From the NCBI GenBank assembly GCA_032719365.1, contig CM064866.1, positions 79,402,916 to 79,466,915 on the forward strand: a stretch of 64,000 nt of DNA. Direction: 5' to 3'. Below are positions 1 through 10,789 of the stretch, in pieces. This DNA comes from Prinsepia uniflora (lineage: Eukaryota > Streptophyta > Magnoliopsida > Rosales > Rosaceae). The notes under the pieces were generated by a model, which saw nothing but the letters and a program-made list of their open reading frames with translations, was not told where the DNA came from and made no database searches. The position numbers were made by a program, and so were the translations under genes. Position 1 is the first letter of the stretch. Every line of letters starts with the position of its first letter.

Positions 1-729
1 CCCAAAATGTGGATCTACTTAATTAAATAATATTATACTTATTATTATTATATAATTAATCTATCCTACCATTAATCCTAACCATCCATTACCAACTAAC
101 TATCAATCCTCACCATCAATCCTCTCTTCTCTCATCTGATCACATCATCTTCTTTCCTCTTCTCTTCCACGGCACCACCACCATTTTCATTTCATTTTCT
201 TCATTTTCCTTCACAAATCCGAAACACACACACACCATCACCATTCTTTGCTTGTGTGAGCTGAACATGACCGTGAGGTGGTGGAAAGAGGTTGTGGATG
301 GCAAGCCACGGCCAGCCACGGCCAGCCACGGCGGAGGACACGGCGGGGAGAGAGAACCCGTGAGGTAAAAAATATTCAAAAATTCAAAACTCAGTTTTGT
401 TGCTTTTTATTCGATTATAAGGTTTAGGTTAGGTTGCTGGTAGTCCTAGGAGTCGAATAGGATTAGTTTTAGGGATGGGGATGGCCTGGAACGGCCGTGA
501 ACGGCGGAGGAAGTCACAGCCGCCATTGATGAGCTTGGAAGGTACGGGTTTGGATGTTTTTTCTAGTTTTTAAACCCACATAACCCTAGGTTAGGATTAG
601 AGGATGAAAATGGGACAAACGGGAGGCATTTTGGTGGTCGGACGGTGGAGAACCGACCGGGTCAACCCGCGGGTCGGAACGACCCGGTTGCAGGGTTCGG
701 GTCGACCCGTCGAGTGGTTGAAGGTGGTG

Positions 730-1091
730 ACGTGGCATGATGATGTGGCACCTGTCAGACTGTCAGGTGACGTGGACCACTCATCAGCCAACACGTGTCA
801 CATGTCAGTGCACAGTCAGCACTGACATGTCAGTGACGTGGCCCAATCAGGGGCTGACACGTGGCACTGACGTGGACCAGTGCCGTGATGACGCACCCAA
901 TCAGGGGCTGACACGTGGCACTGACGTGGACTAGTGTCGTGATGACGCGAGGCACATGTCAGACGGCCACGTGGCACTGACATAACAGTGAACTGGACCA
1001 ATGGGAGCTTGACACGTGGCACCTGTCAGGGTCTAACATGTCAGACCTGACAGCTGTCAGATGACGTCAGCAGTGGCGTCAGCGATGACGT
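730..1091 (+). promoter_or_regulatory. Dense ACGT-core (bZIP-type) cluster in LTR A
   Basis: I count 12 ACGT cores in about 362 bases, as TGACGTGG, GACACGTGGCA and TGACGTCA contexts. These are the classic G-box/C-box/TGA-type sites of plant bZIP factors. The cluster includes two tandem copies of a 54-base unit (842-895 and 896-949). Whether it acts as an enhancer is inference. Confidence 0.55.
842..949. repeat. 54-base tandem repeat, two copies
   Basis: Two adjacent near-identical units start CCCAATCAGGGGCTGACACG at 842 and 896. They carry the ACGT-core sites of LTR A and explain part of its site density. Confidence 0.8.
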
Positions 1092-2120
1092 CAGCAGGTA
1101 CTGTAGCTGCGCGTGAAGCCCACGAGCAACCACTTCAGGCGGCGCGTGAGGGCGCATGGCAGGGAATCTGGGGAAGGTTCCAACATACGAAATCATCTAT
1201 TCGATGTAACGAACATTTTGGGACTGGTTTCGTGTCAATCGGACACCGTCTCGATATGTTTCGGGGCATCAGAAGGTTTAGGTTCGGGATTAAAAATAGT
1301 TAAAAATAAAGGAAAATTACGGGGCTTTAGTGGGAGGTTAATTAAGTAGTTAGTGACCTTCTATTACAATTTGGACAGGTTTGGGAGTCCCGGTGACGGT
1401 GATCGGCTCGGGGAGCCGTATGGCACGCAAATCGAGGCGGCAGCTCGGACGGTCTGTGAGTGGACCTTGTTTTCTAAATTGGTGCATGCATAAATGTTTA
1501 TTATATGTTTTATTACTTATTTGATGATGCCATGGGTGCATTTGTATGTGGTTACGTATAAGCACGTATTTCGAGGTTTCGGCCTTATACGGTGCTTATA
1601 CGGGTCTGTATTTCTTTATTGGTTTTAATGAAAAGGTTTTGGATTTCTAAAAGGATAAACTCGGGTATGAGACCCATTTGGTTTTGTCTCGGGCATATGA
1701 CGCTATTTACGACCTTCGGGTCTAAATCGTGGTCGCGACGTGTGCTATGTGCACGACGATCAACGATACGACGCTCGCCTCCGGTTTGGGATGTGTTCCT
1801 TCCGGAGAGGTCACGATGCACGATTCGTGGTCGGGCAGCCTGGGGAGGCTCGACTTCGAAGTGCTGATGGTTCAGGATAACGATCGGTGATGAGTGCACC
1901 ATGATCTTGTGGTGGTCGCGTCGGTTGATTCATTCACGGCGACATACCAGGATTGAGAGCGGTCCTGGATGGATGGTTGCACGTATCACTATGATCGGAG
2001 TCGTGACTGACCCTTAGATATCGGGCACGGTGCCCAGTTGATGTCATATGTTCGGGCACGAGACCCAGTTGTTTTACACTGATGATTTCGGGTCAGGGAC
2101 CCTAGATGGATTTCCAAGTT

Positions 2121-2320
2121 CATGGCGGTTTATGGGAACCAGCATGAACTCTGGAAAGGTCATTATGGTTCATGACGGTTTATGGGAACCGACATGAACC
2201 TTTGTCAGGTCATTCTGGTTCATGACGGTTTATGGGAACCGGCATGAACCCTTGTTATGGATTTTATGGATCATGACGGTTCAAGGGAACCGGGCATGAA
2301 TGTTTATGTTATGTATATAT
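2121..2320. repeat. About 50-base tandem repeat, four copies
   Basis: Four degenerate units contain GGTTTATGGGAACC (the last reads GGTTCAAGGGAACC), starting near 2121, 2171, 2221 and 2272. They lie in the intron-like part of LTR A, where most sister LTRs carry a different repeat built on GAGTCTTTAAACTC. Confidence 0.75.
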
Positions 2321-3050
2321 ATGTATTCATATACCTTCCTTTACTTCTATTATCTCCTCCGGGGAGGGTCGTTGGCCTGGATGGACCCCGGAGTAGTCAC
2401 GGAGCACCGACTGAGTGGAGTCACCCCCCAGTTGGGTTCCTTACTCTCAGGAAGGCTATGATTACTATTACCTCGGGTAGGGTCAGTGGTCTGCGGACAT
2501 TGATCTTGACTTTGAGAAGACTCAGATTGAGATCTGGGAAGCATGCGCGTAGCTTTGGAAACCGTGACAGGATTGGTTGTGTGAATTATATGTATATGTG
2601 ATGTATGCAATATGTGATATGATGTATGATGTGCGTTTACACAGGTTTTGGGCAGTGGCCCGTATGGTTAGTTTCTTATGATTTGGGCTGAGTCCCTTAT
2701 GGATTTGGGCAGTGGCCCATGTACTTGATTTCATTATGGTTTTCTGGATAAATGGTTTTCGAATGCATGCATGCTTTTTAGTGAAGGGTACAAATGTCTT
2801 CTCGTTAAAATGTTTTTATAAACTCTTGTTTTGTCCACTCACAGCTTTTAATGTTTTGACTGCCCTTCAGGTTGACAGCGGATGTGGACTGTAGCAGAGA
2901 CCGAGATATCACATGCCTCCTCCGGATTCTGGCGTACTCTGATAGCCCGGGAGGGCAAAGATCGGAACTATCCCTTTTCTGACACTTCGTGTCAGACGGG
3001 AACAGGGTCATCCCGCACTAATCCCGGGGGGATTGGGATGGGTCCTGTCA

Positions 3051-4794
3051 GTTCATGTCCAACTTGATACCCATTTCATAAGTTTTTGTCGATTTTCGAA
3101 GCTTGAGAGCATGAAAAGCTTCGTGGGCCACCACAATGTTGTCTTGAATTTGCCGTCCAGAAATGAAGGCACTTTGTTGTGGAGAAATAACGGATGAGAG
3201 GATACTCTTCAGTCGGTTTGCCATCACCTTTGCAATAATTTTGTACGAGTAGTTGCAGAGAGAAATAGGCCTAAATTGAGCAACTGCCTCCGGGTTTGGG
3301 ACCTTTGGAATAAGAGCAATGTGGGACGAATTAAGGGCCTCCAAAGAAAGCTCACCTGCAAATGCCTTATTGACAATAACCAACAAATCATCATGAATAG
3401 AAGTCCAATAAGTTTGTTAGAAAATACCCGAGAAATCGTCAGGGCCAGGAGCCTTGAGCGCCCCTATTTGAAATGTGGTATCCTGAATTTCCGCCATGGA
3501 TACAGCACGGTTAAGATCAAGGTTGTGATGCTCCTCAATGGACGGGTGTATGAAGTTGAGAATATCACCCCAGTCGCGATCCCCATTGGAAGTAAAGATA
3601 TCCTTAAAATACTTATCCACCATATGCCGGATTGAAACGTCAGTGGTGGCCCAAGAGGTCTCGTCAATCCTGATGCGAGAAAGAAGGTTTTGCCGGTGTC
3701 TCTGAATAGTAGATAGGTGGAAAAAAGTCGAATTCCTGTCCCCCAGACTTTAGCCACTTGATTCGGGAACGTTGTTACCAAAATTTCTCTTCCAAAGCCC
3801 AAACACGGGCTATGTCCCCCTTGAGGCTATTAATAGCATCAGAATTCGCAACCCAATTGCATTGGAGAAGATCCAGACGGTTGATCATCAGCTCCAAATT
3901 CTTTTTGTTATTTGGGTATTTCACCCTGCTCCACTCAATTAGCCTCTTTCGACAGGTTGCAATTTTCCGATCCCAAACATCCTCGAGAGGGGCCGCCGGG
4001 TTTTTCCAACAGGGGTCAATAATGTCTCCACATTCCGGGTCATCAATCCAAAATGATTCAAAACGAAAGAGCCGTTCTCTTTTCCGACTTCCAGGGCATT
4101 GATCAATTAAGATAGGGCAGTGATCAGACCCCACCATCGGGAGGTTAGTGGCAATCGAGCAAGGCCATTGAAGCTACCAAAGATCATTAATAAGTCCACG
4201 ATCGAGTCTTTCTTGCACCACAGACCCCTCCCCACGAACCCCTGTCCAAGTAAAAGCCTGCTCCTTAAAGCCCAAATCAGTTAGGTGGTACATGTTCATG
4301 AAGTCCAACAGGTATCTCTTCCTGTTAATGGAGTCTGGGCAACCCCCACATTTCTCATGAGTCCACAGGTAGTCATTGAAATCCCCAATACATAACCATG
4401 AATTTTCCGGTGGGGTGATCAAATTTCTCAAACTCTGCCACATCATATATCTCTCTTCCCGGTAGGGAGACCCGTAGATCCAAGATATCTGTAAACTTTC
4501 CCCAGTACACTTGTTAACAACCAGAGAGTCAATTAGGAACTTGCAGGAGGATAACACACCAAGATCGACATTATCATTCCAAAGAAGTAGCAAGCCGCCT
4601 GCATTACCAATCGGATCAAAAAAATGGTACCCGTCATAATTCAAATCTTTAAAACACACTTTAAATCTACTGAACTTCATCTTAGTTTCCATAATAAAAA
4701 TAACAGAAGGATCATGGTTTCGGACTAATCTCCGGAGATTTTTCCCTGTCAAGTCCCCACCGAGGCCTTGACAGTTCCAGCTCAAAAATTTCAT
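3051..4794 (-). pseudogene. L1-type LINE ORF2: endonuclease and truncated reverse transcriptase
   Basis: Reading leftward from ATG at 4794, the frame opens with an APE-type endonuclease domain (FLSWNCQGLGG; later WLCIGDFND, TWTG and, past a stop, GSDHCPI), as in plant L1 LINEs. A linker and the start of the reverse transcriptase follow (ALKAPGPDD, LIPKV, FRPISLCN, KIIAKVMANRLK, SAFISGRQI). The RT stops at KLDMN, where LTR A was inserted, so the catalytic half is absent here. In-frame stops near 4174 (TAG), 3775 (TAA) and 3417 (TAA) and an extra G near 3745 show it is dead. The first codon overlaps the last codons of ORF1, the usual L1 layout. Confidence 0.85.
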
Positions 4795-5965
4795 TTTTCC
4801 TTGGCCACCAAACCTGGTTGGCAGCCATGAGGGTTCTCATCCCTCTGAGTTTCTTCATAAGAAGCTAATTGTACGGGTACATCCACCAGAGCCTCGGCCG
4901 TAGAATCTGCCCAGTCGAGATGTTCCAACCAATTTGTCACAGATTTTCCTCCTCCTGCCTTAGTCTTCACTCTTTTCCCAGGGAGCCTTTTTTTCGGTGC
5001 AGTCTTACCACTACCCGGGTGCCAAGTTTTTGATTTCCCCCCCCCCCCCCCCCCACAGGACTGTCCTCCCACATCGGATTGCAATCCCTTTTAAGGCCAT
5101 ATGAATTAAAAGTGGTGAGAGCCAAATGGGATTAAGCAGGAAGGGATGCTGTTGTGCAGTATCCAATTGATGGGTTTTGCGGGTTGGGTTGCTGGTCGCA
5201 CAGTTGGGAGGGCTCACCAGATGGGCCCGGGTTAAGATTGCACTGGTGGGGGTCCAAGAGTGTAGAACAGGGACCAGGCTGAAGAAACTGGTTTGGGGCC
5301 CATGATGGGTTACTCGTGATAAGGGCGCTGGCCCAGTCAGTTTTATTCTCATTTGGTATTGGCCCACCCCTTCCCCTCGTCCAAACCCACGGCGTGGTAT
5401 TCTGATCTAGCAGAAGCACACTTTTTGTCCGACTATTCAGCCCAGTCGTCCTTTCTTGTTCAGAGATGGTGACTCTTGAGAAAGTCTGAGAGTTCAAAAG
5501 CACTGGGGTAGGTTCCAATCTGTACTGCAGTTGAGGGAGATTTGCAGGGTAGATGACAGGGCCAGAGATAGGGGCTGTGGGTGAGAGGGACTTGTCGGTC
5601 AGAACTTTTCCGTTGTGTCTGCTTTCCCACATTTGGGGGGTTCGAGCCCTGAAATTGAACCTCAACAACGCGCGCCCAATCCACCTTGCTCACGCTCCAT
5701 CGCTGGGTCAGCACATGTGACCACCGTGCCCTTACTGGCAGCACAAATCGTTCCCGGGCGATGTCTGATGCCTCTCGGGATGGTCTGGTTATCATGGGGA
5801 GTGGCGTCGCGAATTTGTCTTGCTCGCAACCATTCTCCATACGCAGCGAGCTCAGAGTTTGCAGAGGAAACAAAAGGGTAGCGGCAGAGCTTTAAGACAT
5901 GGCCTAATCTCCCACAGTTATAGCAGAAATCGGATAAGCGCTCCAGACGAAATTCAACCCATGTG

Positions 5966-8900
5966 TGTCAGGACCCACCCCGGTTTCACCCCGAAACCCG
6001 AGGTAAATCCCGCTCCCGTCTGACTCCCCGACACAAAACTCAAGTAAAACTCACTCAAACCCAGTCAGACGCAGGAGTAATTAAAAAAAAGATCCCGAAG
6101 TTATCGTTTACAGAGCCTAGTACAAAAATACAAAGAAACAAAATCCGACAATAGATACACACGCGGAGGAAAACTTAAGCACTCGAAAATCCCGCTCGTC
6201 ACTTCGATGCCTCAGACACTGCCTCGACGTTAAGACCCCGCGCTAGCTCCACAACCTGGAGGGCAATTTAAAACAGAAAATGTGAGTGGACCAGAAAGTA
6301 CAAAAAGTTCAAAACCACTTTATATGAAAACCGAATTTAACCCTCCGTTTTGAAACCACATGCATAACCAACAGTTATGAACACAGTTATAAAATAATCA
6401 TTATAAAACATCATAAGAAACAGAAACACTATAAAATATCATAAGAAACCATAGCATGAGTATCAGAAACCGTATCAAATCCTCATTTCCCGATCGAACC
6501 TGCTGGACCTATCCGAGTCTTTAAACTCCCGAGTCTTTAAACTCAATCCAGACCTTAATCATATCCGAGTCTTTAAACTCCCGAGTCTTTAAACTCAAGG
6601 CCTACGGGGGAAATCAATATATCCGAGTCTTTAAACTCCCGAGTCTTTAAACTCAATCCGGGTCTTTAAACCCAATCCGGCCGGTCCCCCGTCACATATA
6701 TCCGGGTCTTTAAACCCAATATCCAGATCCAGCAAATCCAATCCCAAAACCATTTGAAAACCATTTACCAAATCCTCATCCAAACCCGAATCCGAAATCA
6801 CTGGTCCGAAGCCCTTCCGGCGTTCAGAACCGTCATTCCGAACCCAAATCTGGAAAAATATCCATTTTCATACCAAAACCACATGTAATCACAAATCATA
6901 TTTCATAACCCATTTATCATTATCAGAAAACCTTTATAGGTGGAAATCCCCAAATGTGGCATCAAAATCCGAAAACCAGCATTTTCTCGAAAAACGTGAA
7001 AAATCCCGAAAACGTCTCGAAAAACGTGCAAATATCTCAATCACGTATAATCACGTAAAACCATCATAACATATGCGATAAACATAGTGTCTTAAGTAAA
7101 ACCATCAAAAACGATTATAAAAACAGTTATGCATGATCGAGTTTAAGAAAAGGGTCCACTCACAGTACTGAGCCCTACTCGCGTCCCGAACGTCCAGCCC
7201 GTTCCTCAGCTTCTTCGGGAAATCCCGATCCTGTCAAACACCGTCAAATTATGTCACTAATACGTCTACGAAACAACTACCTAATTTCCTTAAAATTCCC
7301 CGAACCAAAGACTTAAAACCCGGGACCCTAAACATTCACCCTCGTGGAACTAAACTCAAACGACTTCCGATTGACCCGAAACCAACTCCATTGAACTCAC
7401 GATAGCTCCTAGACCAAAATCCATGTTGATCACTTTTCCATCCGCCGCCGCACGAGCCCCCACGCGCCGCCCAAAGTGGCTGCGCGTGGCACTCACGCGC
7501 CAGCTACAGTGCACCGTCAACCTTGAGCAGACCCGGTTCGCACCAGTGGTCTGGACCCTGAACCGGCGAGAGCGGTTCTCCTCATTCCGTCCACCAAAAC
7601 GACTCCTCTCTTCACCAACAGCATCGTCCCATCCTAGGCTACCCCTTCCCGTATGTCACTCACCTCGACTCACCCTAAAACTCGTCGACTCAACCTTGAA
7701 CAAAAACCCGTACACTGCCCTGTTTCCTACTCCGGCCACCCAGGTCACCTCCCTTTACGGTGGCAACACCAGACGGTTCCTAGGACCCTTCTAAACCTAA
7801 CTCAACTCACCTGGACCGTCGACTCTATTCCAATCTTCACGACTTTCAATTGAAAGTCACGACCAAAACAGAGTACATCCAGACCTGCCGTCGTGCCAAC
7901 CTCCACCGTGCTCCTCCCGTCACGGCAGCTCAACCAATCGACACCCTGGACTCAATTGAACTCCCTAAACTCCGCTAGACTCTTCGATTCAACCCTCCAA
8001 GCCACGACTTCCGATTTGAAGTTCACGGCCAAAACAGAGCATAGACACGGGGAAATAGAAATTACCTGCAACCTGTCGCCGTCGTGAGCTCCGCTGGTAG
8101 TGGTTGACTCCTCGCAACCCGCACGACACCACCACGGACTCAGTTGCCCCGTACACGGCTGCCACCGCCACAATTCTCACAAATTCCTTGGTTTCCTTCC
8201 TGTTTCCCCCCTGATTTTCCCGCAGCTCTCGACACCCTCACACACAGCCACCACACCGTCAACCTCTCTCACTGCTTCCCTCTCACTCTCCGATCACCCT
8301 CACACACTCACAATTCATCAGCACACACCACCACCCTCAATTTCCTTCACGATCTCCCTCTGTTTTCTGAACCAGCACCACACACATACACGGGTGCACC
8401 CCAATTATTTGGGTCGTGCACACACTCGAACTCACTAGAAGCCACTCCACCTTTAGCACGTGTCACCAATCCTCCTCACTCTCTCACCAAATGGCTCCAT
8501 CCCAGCCGTCCCTTTCCTTCTTTCTGCACAAATCCCAATGTGCAGAAAGACCAAATTACCCTTCTTTTTAACTTATATTTACGATTTAACCAAAACTTCC
8601 TAGACCCGTAACTCTCGCCTCGTAAGTCCGATGAATACGTGCCGCCTGTCATCGAACTCAGGACGACGGAATCTATCTAACCATCCTAGGTCAACCTACC
8701 AAAACTCGATTATTCAAAAAGTCAACTTTTCCCCATAATTTACCCAAATTACGGTTATGCCCTCGACCTTCCGAACATCACAACTTCCTCCTCGGATGTC
8801 GGAATCAGGCGTGCCACTTGCCTATGGATTCGTGACGTCCTAAACTACGTCCTAGTCACCGATCAACACTCAAATCGACCTCCCAACTAAAAGTCAACTA

Positions 8901-9031
8901 TTTGCCCGAACTAGGGGCAAAATCGTCATTCTACACTCATGGACCCATCGGGACCACCTACCCACTACTTAACCTCAATAATCACACCTTATTCATTCTA
9001 CTAATCCCGGCTCTCGGGACGGGTTGTTACA
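5966..9031 (-). mobile_element. Solo LTR B of the 3 kb family, with 5-base TSD
   Basis: It begins TGTCAGGACCC and ends GGTTGTTACA on the plus strand, so the sense orientation is minus. It is flanked by ATGTG on both sides (5961-5965 and 9032-9036). There is no internal coding domain, so it is a 3066-base solo LTR. It carries six GAGTCTTTAAACTC and two GGGTCTTTAAACCC units (6515-6717), the three-arm motif (7461-7500), and a perfect 12-base inverted repeat at 6281-6292 and 7153-7164. It sits exactly inside LINE ORF1. Confidence 0.9.
6515..6717. repeat. Array of 14-base hairpin repeats in LTR B
   Basis: Eight units of G(A/G)GTCTTTAAAC(T/C)C occur, six as GAGT..ACTC and two as GGGT..ACCC. The two outer arms change together, leaving CTTTAA as a constant loop. 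Equivalent arrays lie at 42578-42754 (C), 54931-55123 (D), 60531-60722 (F) and 61767-61955 (G). Confidence 0.85.
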
Positions 9032-9587
9032 ATGTGTCTGGTCCATCAGATCTCGGAAGCCAGAAGCCAATTGGGAGTGGGTTAGTGGAATCGAGCTGGA
9101 CACGAACACGGAGAAAACCACGGCGACGTCCACTGCCGGGGGAGTCCATCGCAATGACATTTCCCAGTTTGTCCCCAATCGCTTTGGCGTTTTGGTCCGT
9201 GAGGAGGTTCAACGGGATGCCGTGTGCTTGAATCCAGTAGGTTGTGAGATGCAACGGGATTTCTTCGACGGATAGGGATTCAGGCCATCGGATCGGGGAA
9301 AAACAACACCCCATCACCGACCACGACCCGTCAGCAACAACCTGGTCAGCCATTTGTTCATCCTGCACGGTAATTGAAAAAATATTATCTTTGATGAAAT
9401 TGATATTAGACTCACCCAAATACTCCCAGGCTTTTCTCAGGATATTCTTGATGGCTCCCCGATTTGGGGTCTTGTCCGCTATGACCGCGCCAATGAGTCG
9501 AGGCCCACTTTCCAAGTTTGAAAGATCAAGGCTGTGTTCCAGTTTAATGGTCAAATCATTAGGGGAGTAATTGTTTGATAGTGCCAT

Positions 9588-10370
9588 CTCAGGAGGTTTC
9601 GGTGGGCTTTCAGAATGGTGAGTGAGAAGGAGCAGAACAACGTCCCAGGAGCACAGGTAAGGTGGTTTCTCTTTTGGTCTGGATGCTAGGTGAAAACTCG
9701 TGGTCTCACAATCCAATTTCTGGTTTAGCAATGAAATTAGCTGAAAAGATTGCTGAATTGATTGCTGTGGTTTATCTGGGTGCTGTGATGTGTGGTAGTG
9801 TGGGGAGCCATATAAATAGAGGATTACAATCCAATGGGAGCTAAAATGGTTATGTTGATTTGTGTTTGTTGGATTTTCCTTCAGTTGGTGAAACTTAATT
9901 TGAGCATTCATGGTTTTCCTAGCCCAGGAGGTAGGTTGAGCGGCTCGATGCTTATTTTTCCTCCAGTGAGAGGTCCATAGGACTGAGACTTGATGGCGAG
10001 AGAGTCGTGGATGGGACAGGAGGAGAGCATTGACGCCTAGGTGCAGATCTTTTTGGTGAAATTTATGGTAAAGCAGAGCCTTCATAAATTTGAGTTTGTT
10101 CCTGGGGATGAAGCAGTGAAGGCTCAGGTCTTTGCAGATACTGAATTGGTAGGTTAAGGTAAGCAGTTGTAAGGAAAACTGCAGTCTCATCTTGGTCGAG
10201 CCAAACATTCATGATAGTGCAGGTTATGGTTGGTTGTTTCAATTGGTAGGTAGAGAGATTAAGGGGGAGGGATAAACTCATCAAAGAGCTACCTGGAAGG
10301 AACTCTCAGAGTCGAGAGGGAGGAGGGAAACTCTCAGAGTCGAGAGGGAAAGGTTGTCAATTAGATAGGT
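9588..10370 (-). other. Probable 5' UTR of the LINE
   Basis: The region lies directly upstream of LINE ORF1 on the minus strand and is GC-richer than the DNA to its right. A 20-base motif based on ACTCTCAGAGTCGAGAGGGA occurs twice in tandem near 10300-10350. The 5' boundary is a guess from the change in composition. Confidence 0.45.
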
Positions 10371-10789
10371 AGGAACGTACATTTACATCCCATAAATTAA
10401 TATTGACTCAAAATTCCTCTGTATGTTGTCAATTTATAGAATTGCATGACCCAATATCTTGGCTGCAAACCTGCAATTGTAATATTTAAGATTTAAATTG
10501 GCATCTCCATCTTCTGTTGAAATAACAAGATGTGTACGTAGTTAGTGAGAATAAAATCCCTTACCGATTCCAATTTTTTCTTTAATTACCGTCATACATA
10601 GCATATTATATACAACAAATTTGATCGATCGGTCGTTTCAATTGATAATCGAAAACCTGAAAATTCGATTTCAGTGACAATATAATATATAGATTGATGG
10701 AATTTGAGAATCATCATGTGATTTCATACGTTCATACATGTTACTAGATGGATACCCACAAACTCAATTTCTTGGACCAAGAGTTTTTT
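10371..10789. other. AT-rich spacer, no feature seen
   Basis: It lies between the LINE and the GDSL relic. I see no coding similarity or repeat termini. Confidence 0.5.

Larger units (their letters stand above)
1..3050 (+). mobile_element. LTR copy A of the 3 kb TGTAACGACC family, 5' end outside the window
   Basis: The right end at 3050 reads GGGATGGGTCCTGTCA, the same terminus (sense orientation) as the other copies, and abuts a LINE reverse-transcriptase reading frame. It shares the family's GC-rich three-arm motif (1109-1148), a GTGAGT donor-like site (1456) and a CCCTTCAG acceptor-like site (ending 2870). No gag or pol is seen, so it is either a solo LTR or the end of an element that begins left of the window. 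The right flank starts GTTCA; the matching left TSD is outside. Small open frames inside it have no recognisable product. Confidence 0.7.
4791..9587 (-). pseudogene. L1-type LINE ORF1 (DUF4283 plus zinc knuckle), split by LTR B
   Basis: The N-terminal part (9587 to 9032; ATG at 9587, MALSNNYSPND) is a DUF4283-like domain as in plant LINE ORF1 proteins. The frame meets LTR B at 9031. When B and one TSD are removed it continues without a break at 5965 into WVEFRLERLSDFCYNCGRLG, a CX2CX4HX4C zinc knuckle (FCYNC, H, C). Beyond the knuckle it decays: a stop near 5675, then basic and proline-rich pieces in shifted frames, with a poly-C tract near 5038-5054. It ends in a frame overlapping the ORF2 start at 4791-4794. 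The frame is open for about 200 codons upstream of MALSNN, but that part looks like 5' UTR. Confidence 0.8.

Noticed and set aside
5037..5054. Poly-C run as a functional element
   Set aside because: It lies in a decayed LINE ORF1 and is best explained as slippage.
6515..6717. CRISPR-like array
   Set aside because: Units are 14 bases in near-tandem arrangement in a plant LTR and recur in five transposon copies; this is a transposon repeat.
8100..8611. Pro/His/Ser-rich open frames in LTR B, and similar ones at 56587-56932 and 63342-63803
   Set aside because: They arise from pyrimidine-rich LTR sequence at the same place in each LTR copy, in frames that differ and without domain signals.
9588..10208. 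Long N-terminal extension of the LINE ORF1 frame
   Set aside because: The extension has low-complexity His/Gln/Leu/Ser composition and no domain; the family start MALSNN fits at 9587, so it is treated as 5' UTR.
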